From NCBI RefSeq assembly GCF_900142845.1, contig NZ_FSRU01000002.1, positions 1,426,001-1,490,000 on the forward strand: a stretch of DNA of 64,000 bases, in the 5' to 3' direction. The translations under genes and the position numbers were made by a program. Positions 18,611-26,312 of this stretch are shown in pieces (within the stretch, counting starts at the first letter, position 1; each line of letters begins with the position of its first letter). A model generated the notes under the pieces. The model did not search any database and was not told the DNA's origin. It worked only from the letters and a program-made list of their open reading frames with translations. The stretch is from Paraburkholderia phenazinium. GTDB taxonomy: Bacteria; Pseudomonadota; Gammaproteobacteria; Burkholderiales; Burkholderiaceae.

Positions 18611-19934
18611 TCGGCGCCGCGACCGGCAGCCGCCGCGCACCCTGTGCGCGGCGCTGGCTGTCGCCCTGATCCTGGCGGGCGGCATGTCGCCGCGGGTGCG
18701 GGCGGCGCCGGTTCGCTATACCTTCGCCGTCATCGCCGGCACGCTGCAAAGCCCGGCGGACGAAGCGCCGACCCAGCGGCTAATCGACGCAATCGGCCGC
18801 GACCGCGACATGTCGTTCATCGTCTACGACGGCAATCTGAAGGGCGCGAAGGAAGCCTGCCGCGACTCGCTATACGAGCGGCGCCAGACCCTGCTGGAAG
18901 CGTCACGTCCGGCGCTGATCTTTATTCCGGGCCAGCACGACTGGACCGATTGCGGCACGACTGAGGCGGGTGGGTTCGATCCGGTCGAACGGCTCGACCA
19001 GTTGCGCCAGACAGTGTTCGCGGACGCCTCCTCGATGGGGCAGAACCCGCTCGCGCTCACACGCGAGAGCGAAGTCTCGCGCTTTCGGCCCTATCGCGAG
19101 AACGTGCGCTGGCAACTCGGCGACACGGTATTCATCGGCCTGAACGCGCCCGATCCGAACAATCACTATCTGACCGCCGGCGGGCGCAATGGCGAGTTCG
19201 AAGATCGTGTAGTCGCCAATGCATTCTGGCTGGAGCACGCGGCCGAATATGCGAAACGGCGTGATGCGCGTGCGATCGTGGTGTTCATTCAAGGTGATCT
19301 GGACCCCGAACGATATGAGCGGCCGGACCGTTTCGCCTGGTTGCGCTTCGCCCGCAACTCGCATCGCGACGGCTTTCTGGAACTCAAGCGCAGCCTCGTC
19401 AAGGCGGCCGAGATTTTCCGCGGGCCTGTCCTGCTGATCCATTGCGACGACCAGCGCGCAGCCGGCGGCTTTGTGATCGACCAGCCGTTACGCAACGACA
19501 AAGGGGAGGTGGTGACGAATCTCACGCGCATCGCCATTGCGCCGCGTAACCGTCTTGACCAGTGGATTCAGATTGAAGCCGATATGGCGCGCCGACCGCC
19601 GTTCCGCGTGAGTGTGCGCGACGTGCCGAAAAACCTGCCGCTGCTGCCGGTTCAGTCCACACAGGTGGCACCGGCGGTGCAGCCCGCGCCGCCGGCCGAC
19701 GAGACCGCGCCCGTCTTGCCCACACCGCCCGCGCTGAATCAGTCGTTGAACCCGGCGTCGAATCTGCCGCCGCTGCTGCCCAGTTCGCCGCCATCGGAGC
19801 AGCCTGGTCCGCCGCTTCAAGGCGGCGAGGCGCCGGCCATGAATGGCGCACCCGGCATGCCCGGCACACCCAGCGCGCCCACCAGTCCGGGCGCCCCAGG
19901 CATGGCCGCCAGCTCAGTGCAGCGTGGGCCCTGA
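18597..19934 (+). CDS. Exported protein with degenerate calcineurin-like phosphoesterase fold
   Basis: A 445-residue protein with an N-terminal signal peptide (residues 1-~36, core [14 protein letters not shown]). The body resembles a calcineurin-like phosphoesterase in layout, but the metal ligands are eroded: [12 protein letters not shown] stands where DxH is expected, [10 protein letters not shown] where GDxx[12 protein letters not shown] where GNHD, and [16 protein letters not shown] further on. The last ~100 residues are Pro/Ala/Gly-rich and disordered. Whether it keeps enzymatic activity is doubtful. It overlaps mutS by 14 bases and converges on slyD with a 21-base overlap of the two 3' ends. 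Confidence 0.72.
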   Translation: MPIIDRRRDRQPPRTLCAALAVALILAGGMSPRVRAAPVRYTFAVIAGTLQSPADEAPTQRLIDAIGRDRDMSFIVYDGNLKGAKEACRDSLYERRQTLLEASRPALIFIPGQHDWTDCGTTEAGGFDPVERLDQLRQTVFADASSMGQNPLALTRESEVSRFRPYRENVRWQLGDTVFIGLNAPDPNNHYLTAGGRNGEFEDRVVANAFWLEHAAEYAKRRDARAIVVFIQGDLDPERYERPDRFAWLRFARNSHRDGFLELKRSLVKAAEIFRGPVLLIHCDDQRAAGGFVIDQPLRNDKGEVVTNLTRIAIAPRNRLDQWIQIEADMARRPPFRVSVRDVPKNLPLLPVQSTQVAPAVQPAPPADETAPVLPTPPALNQSLNPASNLPPLLPSSPPSEQPGPPLQGGEAPAMNGAPGMPGTPSAPTSPGAPGMAASSVQRGP

Positions 19935-20456
19935 CGGCTCTTCGTCGCCTTCGTCGTCATCCTCGTCGAGTACTTCCAGGCCATCCGCGCCGTGGGCGTG
20001 CTCGTGCTGGATTTCGTCTTCGGTTGCAGGGCGCACGTCCTTGACCGTCAGCGCAAAACGCAGCGCCATGCCGGCGAGCGGATGGTTGCCGTCGAGCACC
20101 ACCTTGTCTTCCGCGACGTCGGTCACGACGTAGACCAGCGAGTCGATATCCTCGTCACCTTCTTCCGGCGTGCCTTCGAATTGCATACCGACTTCGAGCG
20201 GTTCGGGGAAGCGATTGCGCGGCTCGATCTTCACCAGATCGGGATCGTATTCGCCAAACGCGTCTTGCGGCTCCAGCTGGATCTGGGTCTCGAAACCAGC
20301 CTCATGGCCGTCGAGCTCTTCCTCGATCTTGGGGAACGTGCCATCATAGCCGCCGTGCAGATAGACCATCGGCTCGTCGCTTTCTTCAATCAGGTTGCCC
20401 TGCGCATCCGACAGCTTGTAAGCGACCGACACGACGGTGTTCTTTGCAATTTTCAT
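19914..20456 (-). CDS. slyD: FKBP-type peptidyl-prolyl cis-trans isomerase SlyD
   Basis: A 180-residue SlyD-type FKBP. It begins MKIAKNTVVSVAYKLSDAQG; the FKBP core is interrupted by the insert-in-flap chaperone domain (residues ~70-130), including NHPLAGMALRFALTVKDVRP at its end. The C-terminal tail is acidic ([16 protein letters not shown]) where E. coli SlyD has a His-rich nickel-binding tail; only a few histidines remain (IQHEHAHG). It acts as a cytosolic folding helper. A perfect TATAAT lies 25 bases upstream. It is divergent from roxA with only 32 bases between the starts. Confidence 0.95.
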   Translation of the reverse strand: MKIAKNTVVSVAYKLSDAQGNLIEESDEPMVYLHGGYDGTFPKIEEELDGHEAGFETQIQLEPQDAFGEYDPDLVKIEPRNRFPEPLEVGMQFEGTPEEGDEDIDSLVYVVTDVAEDKVVLDGNHPLAGMALRFALTVKDVRPATEDEIQHEHAHGADGLEVLDEDDDEGDEEPSGPTLH

Positions 20457-20480
20457 TCGATTCTCCAGAATACAACTCAC

Positions 20481-20486
20481 ATTATA
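20481..20486 (-). promoter_or_regulatory. -10 element of slyD
   Basis: The minus strand reads TATAAT here, 25 bases upstream of the slyD ATG and partly shared with the 32-base slyD-roxA divergent gap. The matching -35 would lie inside the roxA coding start and is weak. Confidence 0.5.
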
Positions 20487-20488
20487 CG

Positions 20489-21727
20489 ATGCCCAAGCGG
20501 CCCCTTGACCACCCGGCGCACGCAGCTTCTACGCGGATTTCTTCGCCGGTTCTGCCGCCCTCGCCCGACGTGCCGACGCCGCTGCTCGGCAATCTCACTC
20601 CGTCGCAATTCATGCGCCGGTACTGGCAAAAGAAGCCGCTGCTGATCCGTCAGGCGATCCCGAACGTCGCCGCGCCGCTCTCGCGCGACGAGCTATTCGA
20701 GCTGGCCGATCAGGACGAAGTGGAAGCCCGTCTGATCACGCACTTTCGCAACAAATGGCAACTGGAACACGGCCCGTTTGCGGCTGACGAATTGCCTTCG
20801 CTCAAGCAGCGCGCATGGACCCTGCTGGTCCAGGGTGTCGACCTGCATGACGACCGCGCCCGCGCCCTGCTCGACCGCTTCCGCTTCGTGCCGGACGCGC
20901 GCCTCGACGACCTGATGATTTCGTATGCAAGCGACGGCGGCGGGGTCGGCCCGCACTTCGATTCGTACGACGTATTCCTGCTGCAGGTGCACGGCAAGCG
21001 TCGCTGGCGAATCAGCGCGCAGCGCGATCTGTCGTTGCGTCCCGGCGTGCCCTTGAAAGTTTTACAAAACTTCGAGCCGGAAGAGGAATGGGTGCTCGAA
21101 CCGGGCGACATGCTGTATCTGCCGCCACACATCGCCCATGACGGCGTGGCCGAGGGCGAGTGCATGACCTGCTCGATCGGCTTTCGTGCGCCCTCCTCGA
21201 GCGAGCTTACCGCGCAGTTTCTGTATCATCTCGCCGAGCGCGGAGAAAGCGACGACCGCGAGGAGCGCGCGCCGAAGCTGTACCGCGACCCGCAGCAGCC
21301 CGCCGTGGCCCATCCGGCCGAGCTTCCTGCCGCGCTGGTCGAACGGGTGGGCGCGATCCTTGCTCAGGTCAGATGGAACGAGAAGGACATCGCGTCCTTC
21401 CTCGGCGCCTATCTGAGCGAACCGAAGCCGAGCGTCGTCTTCGATCCGCCCGAACAGCCGCTTAACGAAGCGCGTTTTATTCAACGCGCTTCAAACTTCG
21501 GTCTTCGACTCGACCGGAAGTCGGTTTTGCTGTACAACAGCCGCTTTTTCTTCTTGAATGGAGAAGAAAATCGGCTCGCAGGTCTGAAAAAGTGGTTGAT
21601 TGAATTCGCTGATAGCCGGTGTCTGAGTGCGAAACGCTTTGTAACACTCTCAGACGATTCATCGGTGACAGCATTGCTGCACGAGTGGTATCGTGCGGGC
21701 TGGATACAAGTGGACGAGCCTGTCTAA
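20489..21727 (+). CDS. roxA: Ribosomal protein L16 arginine hydroxylase-like JmjC/cupin oxygenase (RoxA/YcfD family)
   Basis: A 412-residue cupin-fold 2-oxoglutarate/Fe(II) oxygenase. The iron site is visible as HFDSYDVFLLQVHGKRRW (H-x-D, residues ~158-160) and a distal His in LPPHIAHDGVAEGECMT. The N-terminal QFMRRYWQKKPLLIRQAIP is the classic opening of this family. YcfD of E. coli hydroxylates Arg81 of L16; the same role is inferred here. The C-terminal winged-helix-like part follows. The start at MPKRPLDHP leaves only 32 bases to slyD. Confidence 0.88.
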   Translation: MPKRPLDHPAHAASTRISSPVLPPSPDVPTPLLGNLTPSQFMRRYWQKKPLLIRQAIPNVAAPLSRDELFELADQDEVEARLITHFRNKWQLEHGPFAADELPSLKQRAWTLLVQGVDLHDDRARALLDRFRFVPDARLDDLMISYASDGGGVGPHFDSYDVFLLQVHGKRRWRISAQRDLSLRPGVPLKVLQNFEPEEEWVLEPGDMLYLPPHIAHDGVAEGECMTCSIGFRAPSSSELTAQFLYHLAERGESDDREERAPKLYRDPQQPAVAHPAELPAALVERVGAILAQVRWNEKDIASFLGAYLSEPKPSVVFDPPEQPLNEARFIQRASNFGLRLDRKSVLLYNSRFFFLNGEENRLAGLKKWLIEFADSRCLSAKRFVTLSDDSSVTALLHEWYRAGWIQVDEPV

Positions 21728-21796
21728 GCTTCGTCTGCCTGTTATGAAGTACTGTGAAATTTTGTATGAGAAAGACAACGTATTGACCCCGGATTT

Positions 21797-21826
21797 GTCG
21801 ACGGTCGATACGAAAGTGCATATAAT
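21797..21826 (+). promoter_or_regulatory. Promoter of the Ala-rich lipoprotein gene
   Basis: A perfect TATAAT is at 21821-21826 with GTCGAC as a weak -35 at 21797-21802 (18-base spacing). It would give a leader of about 130 nucleotides. That leader holds an imperfect hairpin near 21867-21904. Confidence 0.5.
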
Positions 21827-21959
21827 TTCCGCCCAAGCCGTAGGGAAGATTCACGCTCTTGTGAAGTGCGTCTCCACCAGCGGCCCAGGTCGGTGTTGGA
21901 GCACATTACCGGTATTATTTTGCGCTGTTGCTTACCTTTAACCATAAAAGGACGTGATC

Positions 21960-22229
21960 ATGAAGAAATCCCTCCTCGTAGCATCCCTGTTGGCAGCTGT
22001 GGCACTGGCTGCATGCAACAAGAGCAGCGACCAAGCAGCTGCCCCGGCTAGCGATGCATCGGCTGCTTCGGCACCTGCTGCTGCTTCGGATGCAGGCGCT
22101 GCTGCTTCGAGCGCTGCTGCTGCGAGCGACGCTGCTGCTTCGGCTACTACCGCTGCTTCGGACGCAGGCGCTGCAGCTTCGGATGCTGCTGCTTCGGCTG
22201 CTGCTCCGGCTTCGGGCGCAAGCCAGTAA
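21960..22229 (+). CDS. Small Ala/Ser-rich lipoprotein
   Basis: An 89-residue protein with a lipoprotein signal MKKSLLVASLLAAVALAACN; Cys20 is the expected lipidation site. The mature part is almost entirely Ala, Ser, Asp and Pro in short AASDA-type repeats, so it is probably extended and disordered, as in other Ala-rich surface or periplasmic lipoproteins. It has every sign of strong expression: a TATAAT promoter, an AAGGA ribosome site eight bases before ATG and a perfect 16-bp terminator. The function is unknown. Confidence 0.85.
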   Translation: MKKSLLVASLLAAVALAACNKSSDQAAAPASDASAASAPAAASDAGAAASSAAAASDAAASATTAASDAGAAASDAAASAAAPASGASQ

Positions 22230-22300
22230 GCTGTCGTACAGGGTTCGCCTCTGGGCGAAAACTGCACCGGCGGATCAACCCGATCTGCTGGTGCAGTAAA

Positions 22301-22336
22301 GCAAAACGCCACGGATTCACATCCGTGGCGTTTTGC
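22301..22336. terminator. Bidirectional terminator between the lipoprotein gene and dinG
   Basis: A 16-bp perfect stem, 22301-22316 against 22321-22336, has a TCAC loop; it begins GCAAAA and ends TTTTGC, so it can work on both strands. It sits between two convergent genes. Confidence 0.92.
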
Positions 22337-22396
22337 CTTTCTGAGGCCCTTTCTGAAGCCGGTTCTTTCTAAGTCCGATTCTGTCTGAGGCCGATT
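22337..22396. repeat. Degenerate 16-bp tandem repeats
   Basis: Three successive 16-base units start at 22349, 22365 and 22381 with consensus CTTTCTGAGTCCGATT, preceded by a truncated unit (22337-22348). Weaker related sequence continues to about 22440. The repeats lie between the terminator and the dinG stop, outside any gene. Confidence 0.65.
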
Positions 22397-22500
22397 ATTA
22401 CAGACTGATTATTGCAAGCCAGCTCTTTCAGTTCAGTTGATTCAGGTCAGCGTTTTCGCGCCGACCTTCTTAACCTGACACATTCCCTTCAATCTGATTT

Positions 22501-24759
22501 TCAATCCGCAGACGGCGCCGTCCGCTCTTCGAAGAACTCGCGCACCACGTCGATCTCCCGGGTCCGCTTGAAAGGCGGCAGGCTCTGCCATATACGGCGC
22601 CCATAGGGTTTGTCGACAAGGCGCGTGTCGCAGATCATCAGCACACCGCGATCGGTCTCTGCGCGAATCAGACGCCCTGCGCCCTGCTTGAGCGTAATCA
22701 CCGCCTGCGGCAACTGGTGAACCGCAAAAGGGCTCAAGCCCTTCTTGGTCAATGCATCGAGCCGGGCGGCCAGCACCGGGTCGTCGGGCGGCGCAAACGG
22801 CAGCTTGTCGATCACCACGAGCGACAGCGCGTCGCCACGCACGTCCACGCCTTCCCAGAAGCTCTGGCTGCCCACCAGGATAGCGTTGCCATAGGAGCGG
22901 AAACGATCCAGCAATTCCGTGCGGCTCGCGTCGCCCTGCACCAGCAGCGGGTAATTCCAGCCGCGCTTCTCGATCGTATCGCGTAGCTTCGTCGCGATCT
23001 TGTCGACGGCGCGCAAGGTCGTGCAGAGCATGAACACGCCGCCGCCCGACGCCTCGATAGCCGGCAACGCGGCTTCGAACACCGCGTCGGTGAACATCGG
23101 CGAGGACGGCTGCGGCAGATTGCGCGGCACGTACAGCAGACCCTGAGTCGGATAGTCGAAGGGGCTCGGCAGCGTCATCGAGCGGCGCGCGTTCAGGCCC
23201 ATCTGCGCCGCATAGTGCGTGAAATCGCCGCGCACCGAGAGCGTCGCCGACGTGAAGATCCACGCGCGCGGCACGCCGGCGCGCTGCTTGGCGAAGATCG
23301 GCGCCACCGACAGCGGCGTTTCGTGCAACTGCACGGTATGCGCGAACACTTCGATCCAGCGCACCTTTTCGTTCGGATCGGCTGCGGCGGCCTTGGCGTC
23401 TGTGGCACCCGCAGCGGCGTCGCGTTCGGTTTCCGTAGGCGGCGTGGTCCAGCCCGCCAGGATGCCCTGCAACTCGCGGGCGCGCCGCAGACAGGCGCCA
23501 ATCGACTCGGCGCGCTCCGCCTGGCTCGACAGCGCATCGGCGAGCGCGGTCAGTTCCGTCTCAAGCGTTTCGAGCGCGGGGAACAGCGGATGATCGTCGG
23601 GCAACTGGCCGATCGAGAGCCGCACCGAGTCCTCCCTGAAAGCCAGGCGCACGTCGCGCGCCGAGCGTTCGAGCGCCGCGCCGAGCTTCACCCAGTCGAC
23701 CACCTCACGCGCATGGCCGAGACCCTCGGCTACCGAATCGCGGGCGAGTTCGAGAAACTGCGCGGTGGAGAGCGTCTCGCCGAAGAACAGCGTGGCGGTT
23801 TCCGGCAATTGATGCGCTTCGTCGAAGACGATGGTATTGGCGGTGGGCAGCAGTTCGGCCATGCCCGTGTCGCGCAACATGATGTCCGCGAAAAACAGGT
23901 GGTGGTTGACCACCACGATGTCAGCCTGCTGCGCCTCGCGACGCGCCTGCATCACGAAGCACTCCTTGTAGTGCGGGCACTCCTGGCCGAGGCAGTTTTC
24001 ACGGGTCGAGGTCACCATCGACCAGACCGCGGCCGTCTCCGGCACGCTCGCGAGCTCGGCCTTGTCGCCGGTGCGCGTGATCTTCGCGAAGCGGATGATG
24101 TCCTGCAGATACGAGGTTTCCTGGCGCGACGGCAAGCGGCCGTTGTCCGCCGTACGCTGCAGATAGTAGTGGCACAGATAGTTCGCGCGACCCTTGAGCA
24201 TCGCCACCGTGACCGGCACGGCCAGCGCATCGCGCACAGTCGGGATATCGCGCTGGAACAACTGGTCCTGCAAGTGCTTGGTGCCGGTCGAGACGATCAC
24301 CTTGCCGCCCCACAGCATGGCCGGCACGAGGTACGCGTAGGTCTTGCCGGTGCCCGTCCCTGCCTCCACGATCAATGTGTTCTCGCTGCCGTCGAGGCCG
24401 CCTTCTGCGTCGCTCGTTGCGGTGTCCGAAGCGGCGGCCGCCTGTGCGTCTCCCGTAGGCGCCTGCAGACGCCGCGCGGGCCGCTTCTGCGCCTCGAACA
24501 TCGCCGGCTCGGGCATGGCGCGGCCCGACGCTTCCATGGCGGCGGCGACCGCGCGCGCCATCTCGATCTGCGAGGCCCGCGAGCGGTAACCGTCGATCTG
24601 GCGCGCAAGCAGGCCGTCGGCGGCGAAAATGTCGTCGAGCTCGGTCTTGCGGCGGGGGTTCAGCGAGGACGCGAGCGCGTTCCCGGCGGCGCGTGGCTCG
24701 CGTGCGGGCGCTTCGTCGTCCGACGAGCTGCGCGAAGAAGTAACAAGCGGTGAATTCAA
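22501..24759 (-). CDS. dinG: ATP-dependent DNA helicase, DinG/YoaA family
   Basis: About 752 residues of an XPD-like superfamily 2 helicase with an iron-sulfur cluster. Walker A is EAGTGTGKTYAYLVPAM, the DEAH box is VFDEAHQLPE, and the four Fe-S cysteines are NYLCHYYLQR then CLGQECPHYKEC. The C-terminal helicase half has QSFWEGVDVRGDALSLVVID and GAGRLIRAETDRGVLMICD. DinG helicases unwind R-loops and replication intermediates. No ATG fits the start; a TTG at 24757-24759 has an AGGA ten bases upstream and is preferred, while another TTG at 24777 is possible. Confidence 0.92.
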   Translation of the reverse strand: MNSPLVTSSRSSSDDEAPAREPRAAGNALASSLNPRRKTELDDIFAADGLLARQIDGYRSRASQIEMARAVAAAMEASGRAMPEPAMFEAQKRPARRLQAPTGDAQAAAASDTATSDAEGGLDGSENTLIVEAGTGTGKTYAYLVPAMLWGGKVIVSTGTKHLQDQLFQRDIPTVRDALAVPVTVAMLKGRANYLCHYYLQRTADNGRLPSRQETSYLQDIIRFAKITRTGDKAELASVPETAAVWSMVTSTRENCLGQECPHYKECFVMQARREAQQADIVVVNHHLFFADIMLRDTGMAELLPTANTIVFDEAHQLPETATLFFGETLSTAQFLELARDSVAEGLGHAREVVDWVKLGAALERSARDVRLAFREDSVRLSIGQLPDDHPLFPALETLETELTALADALSSQAERAESIGACLRRARELQGILAGWTTPPTETERDAAAGATDAKAAAADPNEKVRWIEVFAHTVQLHETPLSVAPIFAKQRAGVPRAWIFTSATLSVRGDFTHYAAQMGLNARRSMTLPSPFDYPTQGLLYVPRNLPQPSSPMFTDAVFEAALPAIEASGGGVFMLCTTLRAVDKIATKLRDTIEKRGWNYPLLVQGDASRTELLDRFRSYGNAILVGSQSFWEGVDVRGDALSLVVIDKLPFAPPDDPVLAARLDALTKKGLSPFAVHQLPQAVITLKQGAGRLIRAETDRGVLMICDTRLVDKPYGRRIWQSLPPFKRTREIDVVREFFEERTAPSAD

Positions 24760-24822
24760 GGCAAGCGTTTCCTGCAAAATCCGGTGCGCGCGGGGCGACC
24801 CGGCGCCTGCCAGGTCGCGCGC

Positions 24823-25041
24823 CTAAGCGCGCGTGTCCGGTTCGAGCTGCAACTGCAGCAAGATAATGGTGTCCTTGACCTTGAGCTTGCGCTTTTTAAG
24901 GCGCTGCAACTCGAGGTCGTCGAAGCCGGGCTCATCCGACATTTTGTCGATCAGACGATCCAGTCCACTATGTTCCGATTCCAGTTGCAGAATGCGGTCC
25001 TGAAGTGCGTTCGCGTCGATGACGTGATGATGGTCGCGCAT
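24823..25041 (-). CDS. YdcH/DUF465 family small coiled-coil protein
   Basis: A 72-residue, almost wholly helical protein with the DUF465 pattern: LQLESEHSGLDRLIDKMSDE, then LQRLKKRKLKVKDTIILLQL. Members form short coiled coils and have no known biochemical role. The start is the ATG complement at 25039-25041. It lies upstream of dinG on the same strand with a short gap, and downstream of the Gln-rich secreted protein. Confidence 0.85.
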   Translation of the reverse strand: MRDHHHVIDANALQDRILQLESEHSGLDRLIDKMSDEPGFDDLELQRLKKRKLKVKDTIILLQLQLEPDTRA

Positions 25042-25120
25042 GCTCGCCTCCTCTTGCTATGCGGCGCCGACTGCCTCGTGCAGCCCAGACGCCTGAGGTT
25101 GCTGTCCGGCTAAAAACGCG

Positions 25121-26167
25121 TTACTGCTGCTGTTGCTGCAGCTTTTGCTGCTCCTGCTGTTGCTGCTGTTCCTGCAACTGCTCCTGCTGTTTTTGCGCCG
25201 CCTTGTCGGCAGCCTGCTTCTGGCGGGTCTCGACGTCCTGCCTGTGCTGCGCGGCCGTCTCCTGCTTGCGCTGGTAGCTCTCCTGCTTCTCGACGCGCTC
25301 CTGCGCCTTCTGCGCGCCCTGCTGACGGGCCTGCTCGAGTTGGGTCTGGAAGTTCGCCTGCTTCTGGTCGTACGCCTGCTGGTTCGCGGCCGCCTGCGGC
25401 ACGCTCACGCCACGCTGAGCCTGATCCAGCGCATGCTGCTGCACCTTCTGCTGATAAGACTGCTCGTTGGCCGCGCGCTGCGGCGCCTCGGCCGCACGCT
25501 GCGCCTGATCCAGCTGATGCTGGCGCTGCTTGTCCTCGTACGCTGCGGCATTGCGCGCGTCGTCCGCGGCGCGCTGCGGGGCATTGGCCTCGTCCTGCGC
25601 GCGCTGCAACGCCGCCTTCTCGTCGCGCTGCTGCGCGCGCGACGTACGCTCTTCCGCATCCAGCGCGAGCTGCTCCTTGCGGATATCGGCCTGCACGGTG
25701 CGCATCCGGTCACGCGCCTTGTCGATACAGTAGTTCACAAAGAACTTGCTGTAGCAGTCATGCTCGGCAACCGCGAAGTTATAGTTGTTTTCCGCGCTGC
25801 GGTGGTTCAGCACCGTTTGCCGCGCGTCGAAATCGTTGCCGGGCGCCGCACCCGATGCGGCGTCCGCGCTCGCCGCCCTGGCATCCGAGGCGCCGGCCGG
25901 GCCGCCCAGCTGGCCGTCGTCGGCGCGCAGTGCCGTACCCGAGGCTGCGGAGCCGTTCATCCCCGCCGACCCCGCGGACGCGGCGGACGGCATGGCCGAA
26001 CCTGCTAACGCCGGCTGGTCTTGCGCAAACGCCGGTGCGGACACGGCGAAAGAGGCGGCGGCAACGCCAAGTGCTGCGCAGGTGAAAAGCGGCGCGGCAC
26101 GTGTGGCGAGAAGCGAAGCAAGTGGAAAACGGGAGATCGGCAACGTCGTAGATGGGCAACGGAACAT
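25121..26167 (-). CDS. Secreted Gln/Ala-rich repeat coiled-coil protein
   Basis: A 348-residue exported protein that I cannot assign to a named family. Residues 1-~49 form a long signal ending APAFAQ. Residues ~50-115 are Ala/Ser/Gly-rich linker. A conserved-looking core follows: AEHDCYSKFFVNYCIDKARD, with two cysteines, then DIRKEQLALDAEERTSRA. Residues ~190-290 contain about three ~29-residue repeats of the form (x)PQRAANxQxYxxKxxxxxLxQAQ. The end is nearly pure Gln/Lys/Glu coiled coil with a poly-Gln tail, written in CTG-rich DNA. It is probably a periplasmic or envelope fibrous protein. It is divergent from tex. Confidence 0.7.
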   Translation of the reverse strand: MFRCPSTTLPISRFPLASLLATRAAPLFTCAALGVAAASFAVSAPAFAQDQPALAGSAMPSAASAGSAGMNGSAASGTALRADDGQLGGPAGASDARAASADAASGAAPGNDFDARQTVLNHRSAENNYNFAVAEHDCYSKFFVNYCIDKARDRMRTVQADIRKEQLALDAEERTSRAQQRDEKAALQRAQDEANAPQRAADDARNAAAYEDKQRQHQLDQAQRAAEAPQRAANEQSYQQKVQQHALDQAQRGVSVPQAAANQQAYDQKQANFQTQLEQARQQGAQKAQERVEKQESYQRKQETAAQHRQDVETRQKQAADKAAQKQQEQLQEQQQQQEQQKLQQQQQ

Positions 26168-26312
26168 GCCCGAAATTCTATCACCCCGCGGTTGAGCCCT
26201 TTGGCATTTATGGCAAAATGCCCCGCTTCAGCAACCCGGTCGCAGCGTGCACGCGTCCCGCGTGCCGCCATGCGCGGCCTTAGATTGAGTCCGGCAGGAA
26301 CACCTAGACCCT

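Noticed and set aside
21783..21788. TTGACC as the -35 for the lipoprotein TATAAT
   Set aside because: The spacing is 32 bases, far too long for a sigma-70 promoter.
22337..22440. CRISPR array
   Set aside because: The units are 16 bases, contiguous and degenerate, with no spacers.
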